From positions 1 to 64,000 of the forward strand of contig CAMHUU010000009.1 in NCBI GenBank assembly GCA_946188395.1: a DNA stretch of 64,000 nt. The letters are read 5' to 3'. A model generated the notes under the pieces. That model had not been told where the DNA came from and searched no databases. It saw nothing but the letters and a program-made list of their open reading frames with translations. Below, one piece after another: positions 15,060 to 26,300 of this stretch (the first letter of the stretch is position 1; each line of letters starts with the position of its first letter). The position numbers were made by a program, and so were the translations under genes. The DNA comes from an uncultured Prevotellaceae bacterium. GTDB lineage: Bacteria; Bacteroidota; Bacteroidia; Bacteroidales; Bacteroidaceae.

Positions 15060-15776
15060 TCAAGCAGGAAAGAGGACACAAAGTGAGAAATAAGGCATCT
15101 GACGCTTCAGAATCACGTCTTTCTCGGTGGTGTGGAAAGCCTCCGGAGTACCTACATTCTCAAAATAGTGACACAGCGTAGCAGGATACTGGACGAGATA
15201 GTCTTTCAGTACCTGCTGACACTGCGACAGTTTCATCACTACCACCACATGCCGGCTCGTAAGTAGTCGCCTGAGCTCCTCGATATCAGCATCGCCTGGC
15301 AGCACGACTAAACGTTCATTTTGGCTAATCAAAGAGAGTCCGGCCGATGCGGCGGCGGCAATGAAAGACGGTATTCCCGGCTCTTGTGTCACCGGGATGT
15401 TTTGCTGTTGCAAACGGTCCAGGATGTAATGAACAGATGCATAGATGCTCACGTCGCCCTCGACGACTACGACGATGCGCTGTCCGCGATGATACCTTTC
15501 CGAAATCTCGTGGCAGATGTGGTCGTAGACCTTCTTGACGGCTTCGCGGTTGCGTCGCATGGGCAGTGCGTAGCACAGCATCTTGACCGTTGCATAACTT
15601 TCGCTGATGATGTCGGCAGCCCGCGATTTCACTGTCCCCTCGCTATCTTCTGTGACGGGCACCACCACAGCATCAGCCTCACGCAGCATCCTGACGGCCT
15701 TGAGCGTCAACAGCTCAGGGTCGCCGGGACCTAACGAGAGGAATGCTATAGGATGATTCTTGAGTGCGGGCTGCAC
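15060..15776 (-). CDS. cbiL: Precorrin-2 / cobalt-factor II C20-methyltransferase
   Basis: 238 residues of the tetrapyrrole methylase fold. The N-terminal SAM-binding segment LSLGPGDPELLTLKAVRML, then VVEGDVSIYASVHYIL, QEPGIPSFIAAAASAGLSL and the segment near MKLSQCQQVL match CbiL/CobI. It adds the C20 methyl group early in corrin synthesis. It sits 15 bp downstream of the DUF4374-like gene and 29 bp before cbiA-cbiP, so it is part of the minus-strand unit that begins at the cobalamin riboswitch. Confidence 0.93.
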   Translation of the reverse strand: MQPALKNHPIAFLSLGPGDPELLTLKAVRMLREADAVVVPVTEDSEGTVKSRAADIISESYATVKMLCYALPMRRNREAVKKVYDHICHEISERYHRGQRIVVVVEGDVSIYASVHYILDRLQQQNIPVTQEPGIPSFIAAAASAGLSLISQNERLVVLPGDADIEELRRLLTSRHVVVVMKLSQCQQVLKDYLVQYPATLCHYFENVGTPEAFHTTEKDVILKRQMPYFSLCVLFPA

Positions 15777-15791
15777 GGCGTTCTTCTGCTT

Positions 15792-17117
15792 TTAGTCTTC
15801 GATGAGTCTGATTTGCTCGAAGTAGTAACCCTCGGCCACTTTCAAGCCCTCGGTTACCTCGCCGCTCTTGATGTCGTAGACATAAATCTGGGGCTGGGCG
15901 GTCTCGGTGTTCACGCCGATATAGGCCTTACCTGCTGCACGGTCGACGGCTGTACGCTGCGAGAAGCTACCGCTGCTATAGGGAATCGCTGTGCCGTTAT
16001 AGGCCAGCGGCGTAACGGTCTTGTTATACAGGTCGACGATAGAGTAGTAATAAGCATAGACGTCGATAGACGTACCGACGGCATTGTCGCCCGAGTAGGC
16101 CAGTGCCTTGCCGTTGCCCATATACTGTATGGTGAGCAGCTTACCCATGGCTCCGGGGAATCCGTTGTAGCCGGCCTCGAAGTCGAACTCGCCCTTCTTG
16201 ATGCGCAGCAGACAGCCGATGTTCTTCTTGCTGACAGTGTTGAAGGCCGACACGTACATATTGTCACCCTCGTCGAAGAAGATGGCGTTCTGCAACAGCT
16301 CACCATATGCCGATGGAGTCATCTGGGCAGCTTCCTTGTTGATGATTTCCTGCTCTACGGCCATCGTCTCAGGATCGATGACGGCAATGCGGAAGAACGG
16401 CTCGTTCGTAGTCTTGCTGCTACCGCTGGTCTCCTTCTTGTTGTAGTAGAAGTAGAACACCTTGTTGTCGCTCTTGCGGTAAGCAGCCACACCACTGGTC
16501 GTCAGCACATTGTAACCTTCGGCCACGTTGATGTTCAGCGTACCTTCGCTGATGATAGTCATGTCGTCGGTGTTCAGCTTCGTCCAAATGACCTGCTTGT
16601 GCTCACCGTCTGTCGAGATAATCAGCAGCGTGTTGTCGTTCAGCCAGGCGTGGGTGTAGTTACGGGCCTTGTAGGTGTTCTCCTTGAACGGGCGCTGCTT
16701 CACCACTTCCATCTTATTGTCCTTGAACTGCAACTTCACGAAACGGTCGGACGATACCGGTACCTGGTAGTAGTACTTGCCTTTGTAGATGGCCTCCATG
16801 GTGTAGTCGGCATTGATTTCTGCACCGACACCCTTGAAGTCTACTACCTCACCCTCGGTCAGCGACTGACGGGTTTGCATGATAGTCGTGACGTCACGAC
16901 CCATACCGCCCTGCTTGCCTACGGTGACGGTCAGGTCGAAGTGGCGGACCACATCGGGAATAGGATCGATGGGAACAAACGACACGTTCTGGATGTCATT
17001 GGCGGCCACGGGAATGATGGTACCGTCGGTCTTGGTGATGAGCATGTGATACTCCTGTGCGCTGACGCTGAGGCACAGACTCACGATGGCAACGATGCTG
17101 AGTAATAATCTTTTCAT
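15792..17117 (-). CDS. Exported DUF4374-like protein
   Basis: 441 residues with a signal peptide (MKRLLLSIVAIVSLCLSVSAQ). Repeated beta-rich blocks (TLLIISTDGEHKQVIWTKLN; AVIDPETMAVEQEIINK; NMYVSAFNTVSKKNIGCLLRI; YIGVNTETAQPQIYVYDIKSGE) suggest a beta-propeller and resemble DUF4374 proteins, which in Bacteroidetes are often encoded beside TonB receptors. Here it lies between a riboswitch-controlled receptor and cbiL, so a role in binding corrinoid or its carrier at the cell surface is reasonable but inferred. It is not a lipoprotein by sequence. The gap from the preceding gene is 14 bp. Confidence 0.72.
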   Translation of the reverse strand: MKRLLLSIVAIVSLCLSVSAQEYHMLITKTDGTIIPVAANDIQNVSFVPIDPIPDVVRHFDLTVTVGKQGGMGRDVTTIMQTRQSLTEGEVVDFKGVGAEINADYTMEAIYKGKYYYQVPVSSDRFVKLQFKDNKMEVVKQRPFKENTYKARNYTHAWLNDNTLLIISTDGEHKQVIWTKLNTDDMTIISEGTLNINVAEGYNVLTTSGVAAYRKSDNKVFYFYYNKKETSGSSKTTNEPFFRIAVIDPETMAVEQEIINKEAAQMTPSAYGELLQNAIFFDEGDNMYVSAFNTVSKKNIGCLLRIKKGEFDFEAGYNGFPGAMGKLLTIQYMGNGKALAYSGDNAVGTSIDVYAYYYSIVDLYNKTVTPLAYNGTAIPYSSGSFSQRTAVDRAAGKAYIGVNTETAQPQIYVYDIKSGEVTEGLKVAEGYYFEQIRLIED

Positions 17118-17131
17118 AATTGTTAGCTTGT

Positions 17132-17605
17132 TTATTTGTTAATGACTTTAATACTTGTTTTTGCAGACTTTACGATGTAGAGTCCTTTGTTCAGAGTGGT
17201 CAGGTCGACGTCTGCCGTACCCTCGTCGCCGATGCGCTGCGAGCTCACCAGTTTGCCGTCGATGGTAAATACCCTGACGATGTCGCCCTGCTGGGCGTTG
17301 GAGATGTAGACGTGACCGCGCTCCAAACGTGGAGCCTCCTCGTTCTGGATTTCCTGAATACCAGTCGATCCGTCTTCCTTGAAGCTGTAGGTCAGCCCGT
17401 TTTCCAACGATGCCGTGAGCACCTCTTCGCCGCCAACCGTCACTTTCAACATACCTTCGCTGATAGTCATCACCGGACTGTCTGCCAGGGCGACGACGGT
17501 TTCCTCGCCTCCCGCATTCAGCACCAGATACTTGACGTTTTCAGCCTTTGCACTCGTAGCCAGCACGACTACCAGTAGCATCAGATAAAATTTAAGTTTC
17601 TTCAT
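17132..17605 (-). CDS. Small secreted protein with type IX secretion-like C-terminal domain
   Basis: 157 residues. Signal peptide MKKLKFYLMLLVVVLATSAKA, a central region (residues about 22-85) with beta-strand pattern, and a C-terminal block of about 70 residues (ERGHVYISNAQQGDIVRVFTIDGKLV ... GLYIVKSAKTSIKVINK) that resembles the type-A C-terminal sorting domain of Por/type IX secretion. The start at 17605 is supported by the signal peptide; the frame stays open upstream into the receptor gene but only as an overlap artefact. It lies 32 bp after the TonB receptor and 14 bp before the DUF4374-like gene. Function unknown. Confidence 0.75.
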   Translation of the reverse strand: MKKLKFYLMLLVVVLATSAKAENVKYLVLNAGGEETVVALADSPVMTISEGMLKVTVGGEEVLTASLENGLTYSFKEDGSTGIQEIQNEEAPRLERGHVYISNAQQGDIVRVFTIDGKLVSSQRIGDEGTADVDLTTLNKGLYIVKSAKTSIKVINK

Positions 17606-17637
17606 GTTGTTAATGTTTAATGATAATAAATTAAGTA

Positions 17638-19830
17638 TTACTGTAAATTGATTCTGAATTTCGCAAACAGCATGCGACCGGGCTTCTGCAACTTGTAGTT
17701 GTCGTAGACGGTGGCATCCAGCAGGTTCTGGCAGTCCAGCGACACGCTGTATTCCTGGCTGTGTGCCTTCCCGTTTCCGCGTTTCCGCCCTCCCGTCTTC
17801 CACGAATACGTGATGTTGGCCCCCACGATGTTCTTCTCCGGAATGCGGGCCTTGGTCTCCAGTGCACCGTAGCCCTCCCACGACAGGAAGAACCAGTGTA
17901 CCCACTGATAGTCGGCGCCGATGTAGAGGTGAGAGGTCATTGGTAAGAAGTGAGAGACCAAGTGTGCTGCATCGTAGCGCACTTCGGCCGATGCAAAGAG
18001 CCACGGACGGTTGGGCACGTGGTTGTTGAACGTCACCGAGGGCTTGCCGTCGTTCTTGAATTCCTGACGGTCGCGGGCATCCTGCCACGATATGTTACCC
18101 ATCAGCTGCAGTCGGTTGTCCCAGTTGTAGCGCAACTCGCCTTCCACACCTTTGATGTGTACTGCCGGCTCGTTCACGTATTGCATCATACCCTCCTTTT
18201 CCGACACCTGCGGTTGGATGTAGTTGTCCACATAGCGCAGGAAACCATTCACCTCGTACGAGAACGTGTGCCGTGCATTCTTCAGCGTGCCGAAGAAACC
18301 CAGATTCACGTTGTCGCTCTTTTCCGGTTCCAGGGCTACGTTGGCATAGATAGTCGTACCGTTTCCCAGCAGTTCGCGTGCCAGTGGCAGTCGCACGCTG
18401 TGCTCGTAGCTGGCCTTGACGGCAAAGGGTTCCACGGGTTGGAACCTGAGTCCCACACCACCACCCAGGCTGTTGCTGGTGCTCGATGGTTCCACATCGC
18501 GCGATCCTGTCACGGTGGGAATGTCGGTCTGTTCGATGCTCAGGCGGTTGATGTAGTCCTTCACGAAGAACGTGTTGCTCATCTTTCCGCCGAACAGCGA
18601 CTGGTTGTACGCCAGTCCTACGATGTGTTTCGTCAGCGCGTCGTTGGCCGGCTCAAAGCTCTCGTCCACCTCGTCCCACCGGTCGTTGCCCGTGCGGTTC
18701 AGCGAATAGTTCAGGTTCAGCAGATGCCCTTCCCCCAGCACGTAGTTCAAATCGGCACGGGCGATGGTCAGTGGCCGCTTGTAGTGTCGCAGCGTACGTG
18801 CCCGGCCATTGATTTCGTTGCGCGAACTCTTGATATAGTCTCCGTTCCAGTCGTATTTGCGGTATGCCGTATCAACAGTCACCGAGTGGTCCCAGGTGTG
18901 CGACAGCGACAGTGCAGCCGTTAGGTTTTTCGTCAGGAAGTGGCGCTTCAGGTAACGGGCGGCAATGCCCCATGCATCCGACTGCCGCTCGGCCTCGCCC
19001 ACCACCTTCGTCTGTACCTGCGACGTCTGAATCTCCTTCTCCAGCTTGTTGTACGAAGCACTCACGAACATCTCGTCGGCCCACCACTTATCGGTGAATC
19101 CCACTTCCAGCATGCCAATCACCGACAGGTAGTCGTCGTGGAATCGGCGGCGGTCCGTCTTGATGTAGTCGTCCTGTTCATCGCTCCACACCTCCACGTC
19201 GCGCATCATGTAGTCGTTCTTCGAATAGCTCACACCCAGCGACGGACGGATGGTCAGACCGTTCTTCAACACCAGCTGTCCACTGATGTCACCCTTGTGA
19301 GTATGGTACGACCCCGCACCGTACGAGGCGTCCAGATAGTTCGTCCGTTTCCGGTTCGTCACGATGTTGATAGCACCACCCAAGGCATCGCTGCTCAACC
19401 ATGTCGGCACCACACCCTTATAGATTTCCACGTGGTCTATCATGCTCACGGGCAGATTGGCCAGCGTCACCCCCGAACCCTTCGTGTCCAAAGGCACACC
19501 GTCAACGAAGTAGCGCACCGCATTGCCCGACATGCCGTTGATCGACAGGTCGAAATCAGAGCCCACACCGCCTTCCTCGCGAATCTTCACGCCTGCCGTG
19601 CGGTCTATCAAGCCGTTGAGCGAACTGATCGAGCTGACCAGCGAGCGCACATCGACAGCATTCACCGCCAGCGCTCCTTCGCGCAGACGTTGCGTCTTCG
19701 ACTTACCGGTTACCGTCACCGTCTCCAGCGTCACCGAGTCCCTCATCTGGCTCTTCTGTCTCCTGCTTTGGCCGTACGTTACGTTCATCGTCAGCAACAG
19801 GCATACAATCAGCCATACCGCTCTTCTCAT
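17638..19830 (-). CDS. btuB: TonB-dependent outer-membrane receptor, riboswitch-controlled (BtuB-like)
   Basis: 730 residues. Signal peptide, then a plug domain (LETVTVTGKSKTQRLREGA; NGLIDRTAGVKIREEGG; VEIYKGVVPTWLSSDALGGAINIVT) and a 22-strand-type barrel ending in phenylalanine-free FRINLQ. It moves large ligands through the outer membrane with TonB energy. The cobalamin riboswitch directly upstream (19925-20095) makes corrinoid the probable ligand. It is the first gene of the five-gene minus-strand unit ending at cbiA-cbiP. A 7-bp repeat tract (17926-17959) encodes a loop segment, VSHFLPMTSHLY. Confidence 0.92.
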   Translation of the reverse strand: MRRAVWLIVCLLLTMNVTYGQSRRQKSQMRDSVTLETVTVTGKSKTQRLREGALAVNAVDVRSLVSSISSLNGLIDRTAGVKIREEGGVGSDFDLSINGMSGNAVRYFVDGVPLDTKGSGVTLANLPVSMIDHVEIYKGVVPTWLSSDALGGAINIVTNRKRTNYLDASYGAGSYHTHKGDISGQLVLKNGLTIRPSLGVSYSKNDYMMRDVEVWSDEQDDYIKTDRRRFHDDYLSVIGMLEVGFTDKWWADEMFVSASYNKLEKEIQTSQVQTKVVGEAERQSDAWGIAARYLKRHFLTKNLTAALSLSHTWDHSVTVDTAYRKYDWNGDYIKSSRNEINGRARTLRHYKRPLTIARADLNYVLGEGHLLNLNYSLNRTGNDRWDEVDESFEPANDALTKHIVGLAYNQSLFGGKMSNTFFVKDYINRLSIEQTDIPTVTGSRDVEPSSTSNSLGGGVGLRFQPVEPFAVKASYEHSVRLPLARELLGNGTTIYANVALEPEKSDNVNLGFFGTLKNARHTFSYEVNGFLRYVDNYIQPQVSEKEGMMQYVNEPAVHIKGVEGELRYNWDNRLQLMGNISWQDARDRQEFKNDGKPSVTFNNHVPNRPWLFASAEVRYDAAHLVSHFLPMTSHLYIGADYQWVHWFFLSWEGYGALETKARIPEKNIVGANITYSWKTGGRKRGNGKAHSQEYSVSLDCQNLLDATVYDNYKLQKPGRMLFAKFRINLQ
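17926..17959 (+). repeat. 7-bp tandem repeat in the receptor gene
   Basis: About five diverged 7-bp units (aggtgag, aggtcat, tggtaag, aagtgag) in frame in the barrel region. Confidence 0.6.
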
Positions 19831-19924
19831 CGCTTCTTTTTTACGTCATTTACCGTCTCCGCATATTCCTGTGCGGGCGTCATCATATGGCAGACAGGCT
19901 TGACGCTTCGCGTCGAGTCCTGTT

Positions 19925-20095
19925 CTCAGGCAGGTCTTCTGACTTTCCCCAGCCTGCTCTACCTTCCCGACAACGTCGTCAGTGGCGTTATACGAGCAGA
20001 CCTCATTAACGGAGATTACAGCTGCAGGTACAGTTCCGGACTCTCACCGGATTCCCTTACATCAGGCGACATCAGCCGCCAGATTGCCTTATCCG
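19925..20095 (-). promoter_or_regulatory. Cobalamin (B12) riboswitch
   Basis: Read on the minus strand the conserved blocks occur in order: GGGAATCCGGTGAGAGTCCG, then the B12-box-like CTGTACCTGCAGCTGTAATC, GCCACTG, GGGAAGG, and the closing segment near CAGAAGACCTGCC. It sits between the promoter (20100-20130) and the TonB receptor start (19830). Binding of cobalamin should shut off the five-gene unit downstream. Confidence 0.93.
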
Positions 20096-20099
20096 GCTG

Positions 20100-20130
20100 C
20101 GAAGGTACGAAAAAACGAGCGAAATGCAAA
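20100..20130 (-). promoter_or_regulatory. Promoter of the riboswitch/btuB/cbi operon
   Basis: Minus strand: TTTG (20130-20127), 19 bp, TACCTTCG (20107-20100). The predicted start is close to the riboswitch 5' edge. Confidence 0.72.
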
Positions 20131-20252
20131 ATAAATTTCGATTTATTTTCATTTCTCCCATCCGAAGGTAGGAGAATTTTTTTCTATCTCTTTCGAAGAG
20201 AATGAGAATATAATATCATTCTTGAGCGTGAGAAAGTTGATTAAACCGAACG

Positions 20253-20287
20253 AAAAATCGGACTGACCTCACATCAGTCCGATTTTT
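20253..20287 (-). terminator. Terminator of the giant secreted-protein gene
   Basis: A perfect 14-bp stem: AAAAATCGGACTGA (20253-20266) with TCAGTCCGATTTTT (20274-20287), 7-nt loop. It ends in T runs on both strands. Confidence 0.9.
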
Positions 20288-20309
20288 ATCATTCGATGGG
20301 GGTGTTGGT

Positions 20310-23300
20310 CTACCGGTCCAGTTTGGCTTTGTAAGTGTTTACCTGGCCGGCGCTGGTGGTCTCGCGGATGATGTAGACGGCATCGGGCAGGAGCTGATGC
20401 TTGTCGAACTGCGAGGCGGGACCCTGATAGACCGTCAGACCGGCGATGTTGTAGACTGCCAGCTGACTGTCGGCAGCAAACACCAGTGCCGCTATGTCGG
20501 TGGTGGCGGCGCCGATGACCAGCGGACGGCGCAGGGTGCCCGTGAGGTGGTCGCGCTTGAAGTGGAGCAGCGTAGCATACTGTCCGTCGTCGGCACCGCG
20601 TACGTTGGCCCTGACAACCAGCGGCTCACCCTCGGTCTGACCACTGACGACGAGCAGCAGCAGGCTGTCGCGGAACAGACGGGTGGTGCGGCCACGCAAC
20701 TCGCCCGTGGCATCGTGCACCTCGACGGAGGTGACGTCGGTGGGCTCGCCATACTCGTTGTGGACGGTGCACACCAGCGCCATGTTGTGGGCATAGCGGT
20801 AGTTGGCGGCAATGCCCTTGAGGTTGTCGAGGCGGCGGACTCCCTGTCGGGCGGGAACGCTGGACGGGAAGCAGAACGTCTTCTCGTGGTCGGCGCCGGA
20901 GGTGTAGACGTAACCCTGGCCGGGCTCGATGAACTGCAGGTCGCCCACCCATGACGTGTTCTCGTAGATGCTGAAGCCTGTCTGGCCCTTCACCTGGTCA
21001 CCCTCGACGGGCGACAGGGCGGTAAAGGCGTCGCCGATGGGCATGGCGTTGCCGGAAGGTACGCCAATCCAGTTGTTGCCAGGCTTGATGGTGAAGGGGT
21101 AGTCGGCAGGATTCACTGCGTCGCCGACGACGGGCAGCTCGGCCTGTGCGTTCATGCTGACCTTCATCATCTCGGCGGTGCCTACAGGATGGTCGGCACT
21201 CCATGCGGTGCCATCGTAGCTGACGGTCAGTCCGTCGGCAAAGTCGATGGCACTAATCTGGCCGGTGACAGGCTGGAAGAGGGTAGACACCTGGTTCTTG
21301 TCGGGCGCCAGATAGAGCGACACCCAGTTGGTGCCCTGGTAGAGCGGCAGGGTCTGCAGCACCTTGTCGGTGTTCTCGACGATGACGGGGTTGTCGAAGC
21401 TGCCTGCCGAACCGTCGATGGTGAACAGGACGGGTGTAGAGACATTCGTCAGGGGATAGGTCAGACCCGTCGATGCGTCGTAGATGCGGAAGCGGACGGT
21501 GTCGCCCACGATGGTGCTGTTGCCGTAGACCATGAGTCGGACGTAGTAGGCATCGCGGCTTTCGTTATACGTCGGCTGAGCGGCGCCCAGACATTCGCCT
21601 AAGCCACCGTCGGCGGGGTCGGTGAATGCTCCGAGCATGTCGTCGGGATCGGTGGAGACGATGCCGTCGAGCTTGATCTGTGCAACGACAGTCATATAAT
21701 CGTCATAGCCCTCGGGCTTGGACCAGTCGGGACGCTGACCCTCGGCGCTGACACTGATGTCGAGCGGTGTATCGATACCGATAGCGGCGCGGACACTGAC
21801 GGTGGCAAAGTACTTGCCAATGGCGATGCCGCTGGGCACGGTGAACTCGATGTCCTGCGTCTGGTTGGCCAGGATGGTGCCCGACGTCATGTTGGCGGTG
21901 AGCCATGACGGCAGTTCAACGAACGACCAGTCTTGCGTCGTGCCACTCATGTTGGTCAGTGTGGCGGTGAACGTACCGCCGTTGCCGGCCGACACCTTGG
22001 TGGATACCTCGGTGGTGTTCCACGTCAGCGGATTCTGACGGACGACGAAGCTCCACGTGACGGGATTACCCACGTTGGTGTGCATGTCGTAGAAGTCGTG
22101 CAGCGTGGTGTTGACGATGCACCCTTCGAGGGCCTGCGGGCTGTGGTCGAGGGTGATGGAGACGGTGCGCTCGTCGGCCACGAAGTCGAAGTCGAGGAGC
22201 GTCTTATGCGGTGCCGACTTCAGACCGGGGGCGCTGCCCGCAGCTTGAGGAGCCACGGCGCCACCGTCGGTGACGAGGGCGGTAGAAGCCTTATGCTCGT
22301 AGCCGAAATTCTCGAGCGAGAAGCCGTAGACGCGCTGGTCGTATTCATCGTAGGTCGACTTTTCGAAGGGGTAGTAGCCCACCAGTCCGCGTTCGTCGGT
22401 AGCGTCGATGCGGGTGTACATGCGGTCGACGATGGTGGCCTGGGTGTTGGTGCCGTGCCACAGGCGTACCTCGTCCATGGCTCCCGTCATGCCGCGACCG
22501 AGCCACAGGCGTGCTCCCTCGAGGGCGGGCACAGCGCTGGTAGGCAGGGTGAACACGGACGTGCCGTCGACGATGAGGTTGGCCTCGCTGGCTGTGCCGC
22601 GCAGCACGTTCAGGGCTACGTGGTGCCACTCGTTCGGGGTGAACGGTGCCACGGTCGTCGTGACGGTCGTGCTGTCGGTGACGAGCTTCAGGTTGCCGTC
22701 GCCGGTGACGATGAGGTCGAGCTTGCCGCCATTGTCGAGGCTGAACAGCGAGGCGCTTTCCGCCGGGCTGCCGCTGTCGAGTGCCCATGCTTCGATGAGG
22801 AAGCTGGTAGACTCCTTAGCCGACAGTTCGCCCAAGGGGATGGCTACGCTGGCCGTACCGCCGAGGGCGAGCGCGATATTTTCGTTTTCGAGATACCATG
22901 CCGTGGGCGATGCGATGAGCATGTGGCGGCTGCGGGCGAGGTCCTCGGACTTGGTGCCGTGGCCTTCGTCGAGGTGCCAATAGCCGATGAGCGACGGCTT
23001 GCTGTGGCTCTTGCCCTCGTACATCTGCATCTTGATGGAGGTCCAGTCGAGGCTGGTGCTGTAGAACGACAGTTCGTGCATGGCACCATGGAGGTTCTCG
23101 CCCAGATAGATGCGGCCCTGCGAGGTGGCATGCTGGCCGACGGATACGCCGCCGATGAGCACATCCTCATTGTTGGCGCTGGTGTAGTGGGCCGACAGGG
23201 TACCGGCATTGACGTCGTAGCTGACGCCGAGGTATACCCATTCGTCGTGCGGAATGGTGGTCGGCGAGGTGTAGGGCTGTGCCATGCCGTTCTCGTCGGT

Positions 23301-26300
23301 GATGTAGGCCGTCAGATGGCCGTCGGCATCGAGGTTCAGGCGCAGGGCATTGGCACCCTCGCCGTGGCGCAGGATGGTGCCTGGCGTGCCGGAGGCCTTA
23401 AGCCAGGTGCAGACGGTGAACGACGTGTTGCCCAGCATCAGGTCGGCCTGCGTAGTGGCTGCCGGCGTGGTGGCACCATCGAGGCGCAGCGCCACTTCGT
23501 GGGCCACGGAGTCGGTGTTGAGCACGGCCTGCAGACTGAAGTTGTCGGGCTTGTTCAGACTCTGCGAGTAGATGTCCTCGTTGAAGGTCACCGTGATGTT
23601 GTCGCCGGGGCTGAGAATGCCGTCGGCAGGCTCGGGCAGATAGAGCGGACGGGGCAGCGTGACATCCTTGATGACGGTGATGGTCTCACTCTCGCCCAGC
23701 ACGCTCTCGCCGGCTACCGTGCAGTCGGTGACGGCACGGAACTCGTAGGTGGCGTCGGGATAGGCGATGTTGCTATGCATATCGATCAGCGTGTCGATGC
23801 GCTCGCTGACGAGTGCACTTTCGTTGTCGCCGGCTGGCACGCCCGTTACCCAGCTGTGCAGTGTAGCCCAATCGGGACTGCCCTGCTTGCGCTGCTGCAG
23901 CTTCACGGCGTTGAGGATGGTGCTCGTGGGCTTGTAGCCCGTAGCGGTCAGCACGAGGGTGCTGTCGGTGGCGGTATTGACGAGTGTGCGCGACGAGGCC
24001 AGCTCAATCTTCTCGGCCTGTGGCTGGAAGTGTGCCGCCACGATGATGTCGTCGCTGATGCTGCTCTGACATTCGGAGTAGAGGCAGAGGTGGAGACTGT
24101 CGAGATGAATCACCTCTTTGTCTTTGGGTTTCACCTTCATCGTGATCATGACGCTGTCGCCGGGAGACAGTGATACGCCTAAGCTGCTCGGTTTTTCTTC
24201 GCCGTTGAACTTCACCTCGGCCAGGCTGCCCCACTTGTCGCTGACCACCTGCAGGATGAAGTCGTTTTCGGTAGTATCATACACCTGGGCTACCGAGGGA
24301 TTAGAGAGCTTCAGGTTGAAGAAGGCGCCTTCGTCAGGATCGGCTGCAGTGACGATGCGCTGGTCGCAGTCGATGTGAGGCACCTCGATTTGCGTGGTGG
24401 CCTTGGACAGCTCGTGGTTGCCGGGCTCGTAGTACTTCGTGAGCTGCAGACCCTCATAAGGACAGCTGGTCTGTCCGCTGACCTGGCGGAAGATGTAGCC
24501 GAAGCCGTCGTCGGCATCGTACACGGCCATCTCGTGGGTATTGTTGGCAACGTTGTCGGCAATGTTCACCGTGTAGGAGGAGTGCATGGTCTGGCCGAAG
24601 ATGAGCGAGGGGTTGAATGATTGCTCATACTCGATACCGTAACTGCCTGAAGCTGTATTTGTAGCTGTGTTTTTTATTTTTGCTCCGACTTTGTACTTTT
24701 GATAGACGCTGGCTGCTGTCTCAAAGCTGATGCCCTCGGAACCTGTCGTCGTTTCAATATGGTCATAGGAAAGCGTCGTACCGGAGAAACTGATGGTTGT
24801 TTTGGGCTCGCGGTTGATGGCTTTCACCTTCGACTCTTCGTTCGTTGCGAGGAAGCCTTCCCAAATCTGGATATTGCTGTTGATGGTCCTGATGGCATCC
24901 CACGACTCCTCTTCGTCGGCGTACTTGCCGCTGACGGGCAGGAAGGCGGTGTAGCTGGGACCATAATAGTAGAGACTGTCGGGGCCCCAGTTCAGTTTGT
25001 AGTAGCTGACAGCATCGTCGCCCCAAACGGGGTCGTCGAGGCTGGTGCCGAAACGCGGGTCGTCGGGCGTCAGGCTGGTCATGTAGACGATGGAGTCGGT
25101 GTCGTTGTGGAATTGCGACCTGGCTGTTTCCAGATATTCCTGGCTGACCTGTCGCAGGCGTACCTCACGCAACCGCTTGAAGTTGGGGATGAGCTGGGTG
25201 ATGATGTAGTCCTGGCTGTAGGCAAACTTCGTATCCATGCCTTGCGTCACGGCTACGGTGGGCTGGGTACCTATGCGGTAGTCGCCAGCCTGATCGTCGA
25301 CGAGCATCACCTGCAGACCGTCGCCATAGATGAAGGATGTGGACATGCCCACGAAGACATCGCCATTGGGACCGTCGAAGTGGGGTTCCGATGAAGTGGA
25401 GACGGACTGTGTGTTCTCGAAGCTCCACGTGCTGCCTCCGTTTACGTCGAGGCTGTTCTTCCATGAAAACCCTTCGGATACGCCGGCAGCTAAAGATGAA
25501 CCTGTGAAGATATATGTTCCCACACCAGAGGCCATGGTTACATCCAACCCTCCTTCATTCTCCATAGTGTTTGCCCAGTTGAGTGCAAGTTTGAGTTTCA
25601 CGTCGAAGCCGTAGGACAGTTCGGAGCCTTTCTCCCACGTCACGCTGGAATTGCTGCCGAAGGGGTCGCGGATGATGTTGATGAGTGCGTCGGGACCTGC
25701 GGTGACACTGGTGTTGCCAGTGACCTTGGTACCCAGCACCAGACACTGCAGCGGCTCGTCCTTCCCGCGGTAGGTCCAGTTCCAGGGATAGACGTTCTCG
25801 CCGATGGTCAGTGCGAAGCTCAGCGGCTGGGTATACGGTGCCACCTCGTTGACCTTCAGCGGCTGGAACGTGTAGACGTAGCGGCCCAGCGAGTCGAGCG
25901 GTGCCAAAGCCACGGTGTCGGCATCCTGCGTCATGGGATTCGAGATGGTGAGCAGGCCTTCCGTCGACGGTATGCGTGTCTCGATGGGGTGCTCGGCGTC
26001 GGCATCGTAGTTGAAGTACTGCTCGTAAGCCGAGACGTCGAGGCGATAGGACATGCCCTGTGTGAAGATGGGCACGCCGTAGTTGTAGGTCACCACGCCG
26101 CCCGTCTCGGTGTAGGTATCCTTCGTAGCGCCCAGTTCTCCTGCCGGCACGTTCTTCTCGCCGAAGACACCCTCGTTGCTGCCGTTCTGGACGACGCTGA
26201 TGGCGGGTGCGGCGAAGTAGGTCTGCACGAAGGCTGTGTTATAGTCGAACGTGGCCAGGGTATCGACCTTGCCGGCGCTGGACGTCTGGGTTTCTGCGGC

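Noticed and set aside
15753..17105. 450-codon plus-strand frame opposite the DUF4374-like gene; similar shadows at 36213-37826 and 39851-41215
   Set aside because: The minus or plus partners have signal peptides and family motifs, while these do not.
17606..18088. N-terminal extension of the small CTD protein into the TonB receptor gene
   Set aside because: The extension is antigenic-looking out-of-frame receptor sequence; the signal peptide starts at 17605.
21933..24173. A long plus-strand open frame of 746 codons opposite the giant gene (and a similar one of 675 codons at 27270-29297)
   Set aside because: They are the mirror of GC-rich codons of the giant gene, have no signal, motif or plausible start, and are low-complexity in composition.
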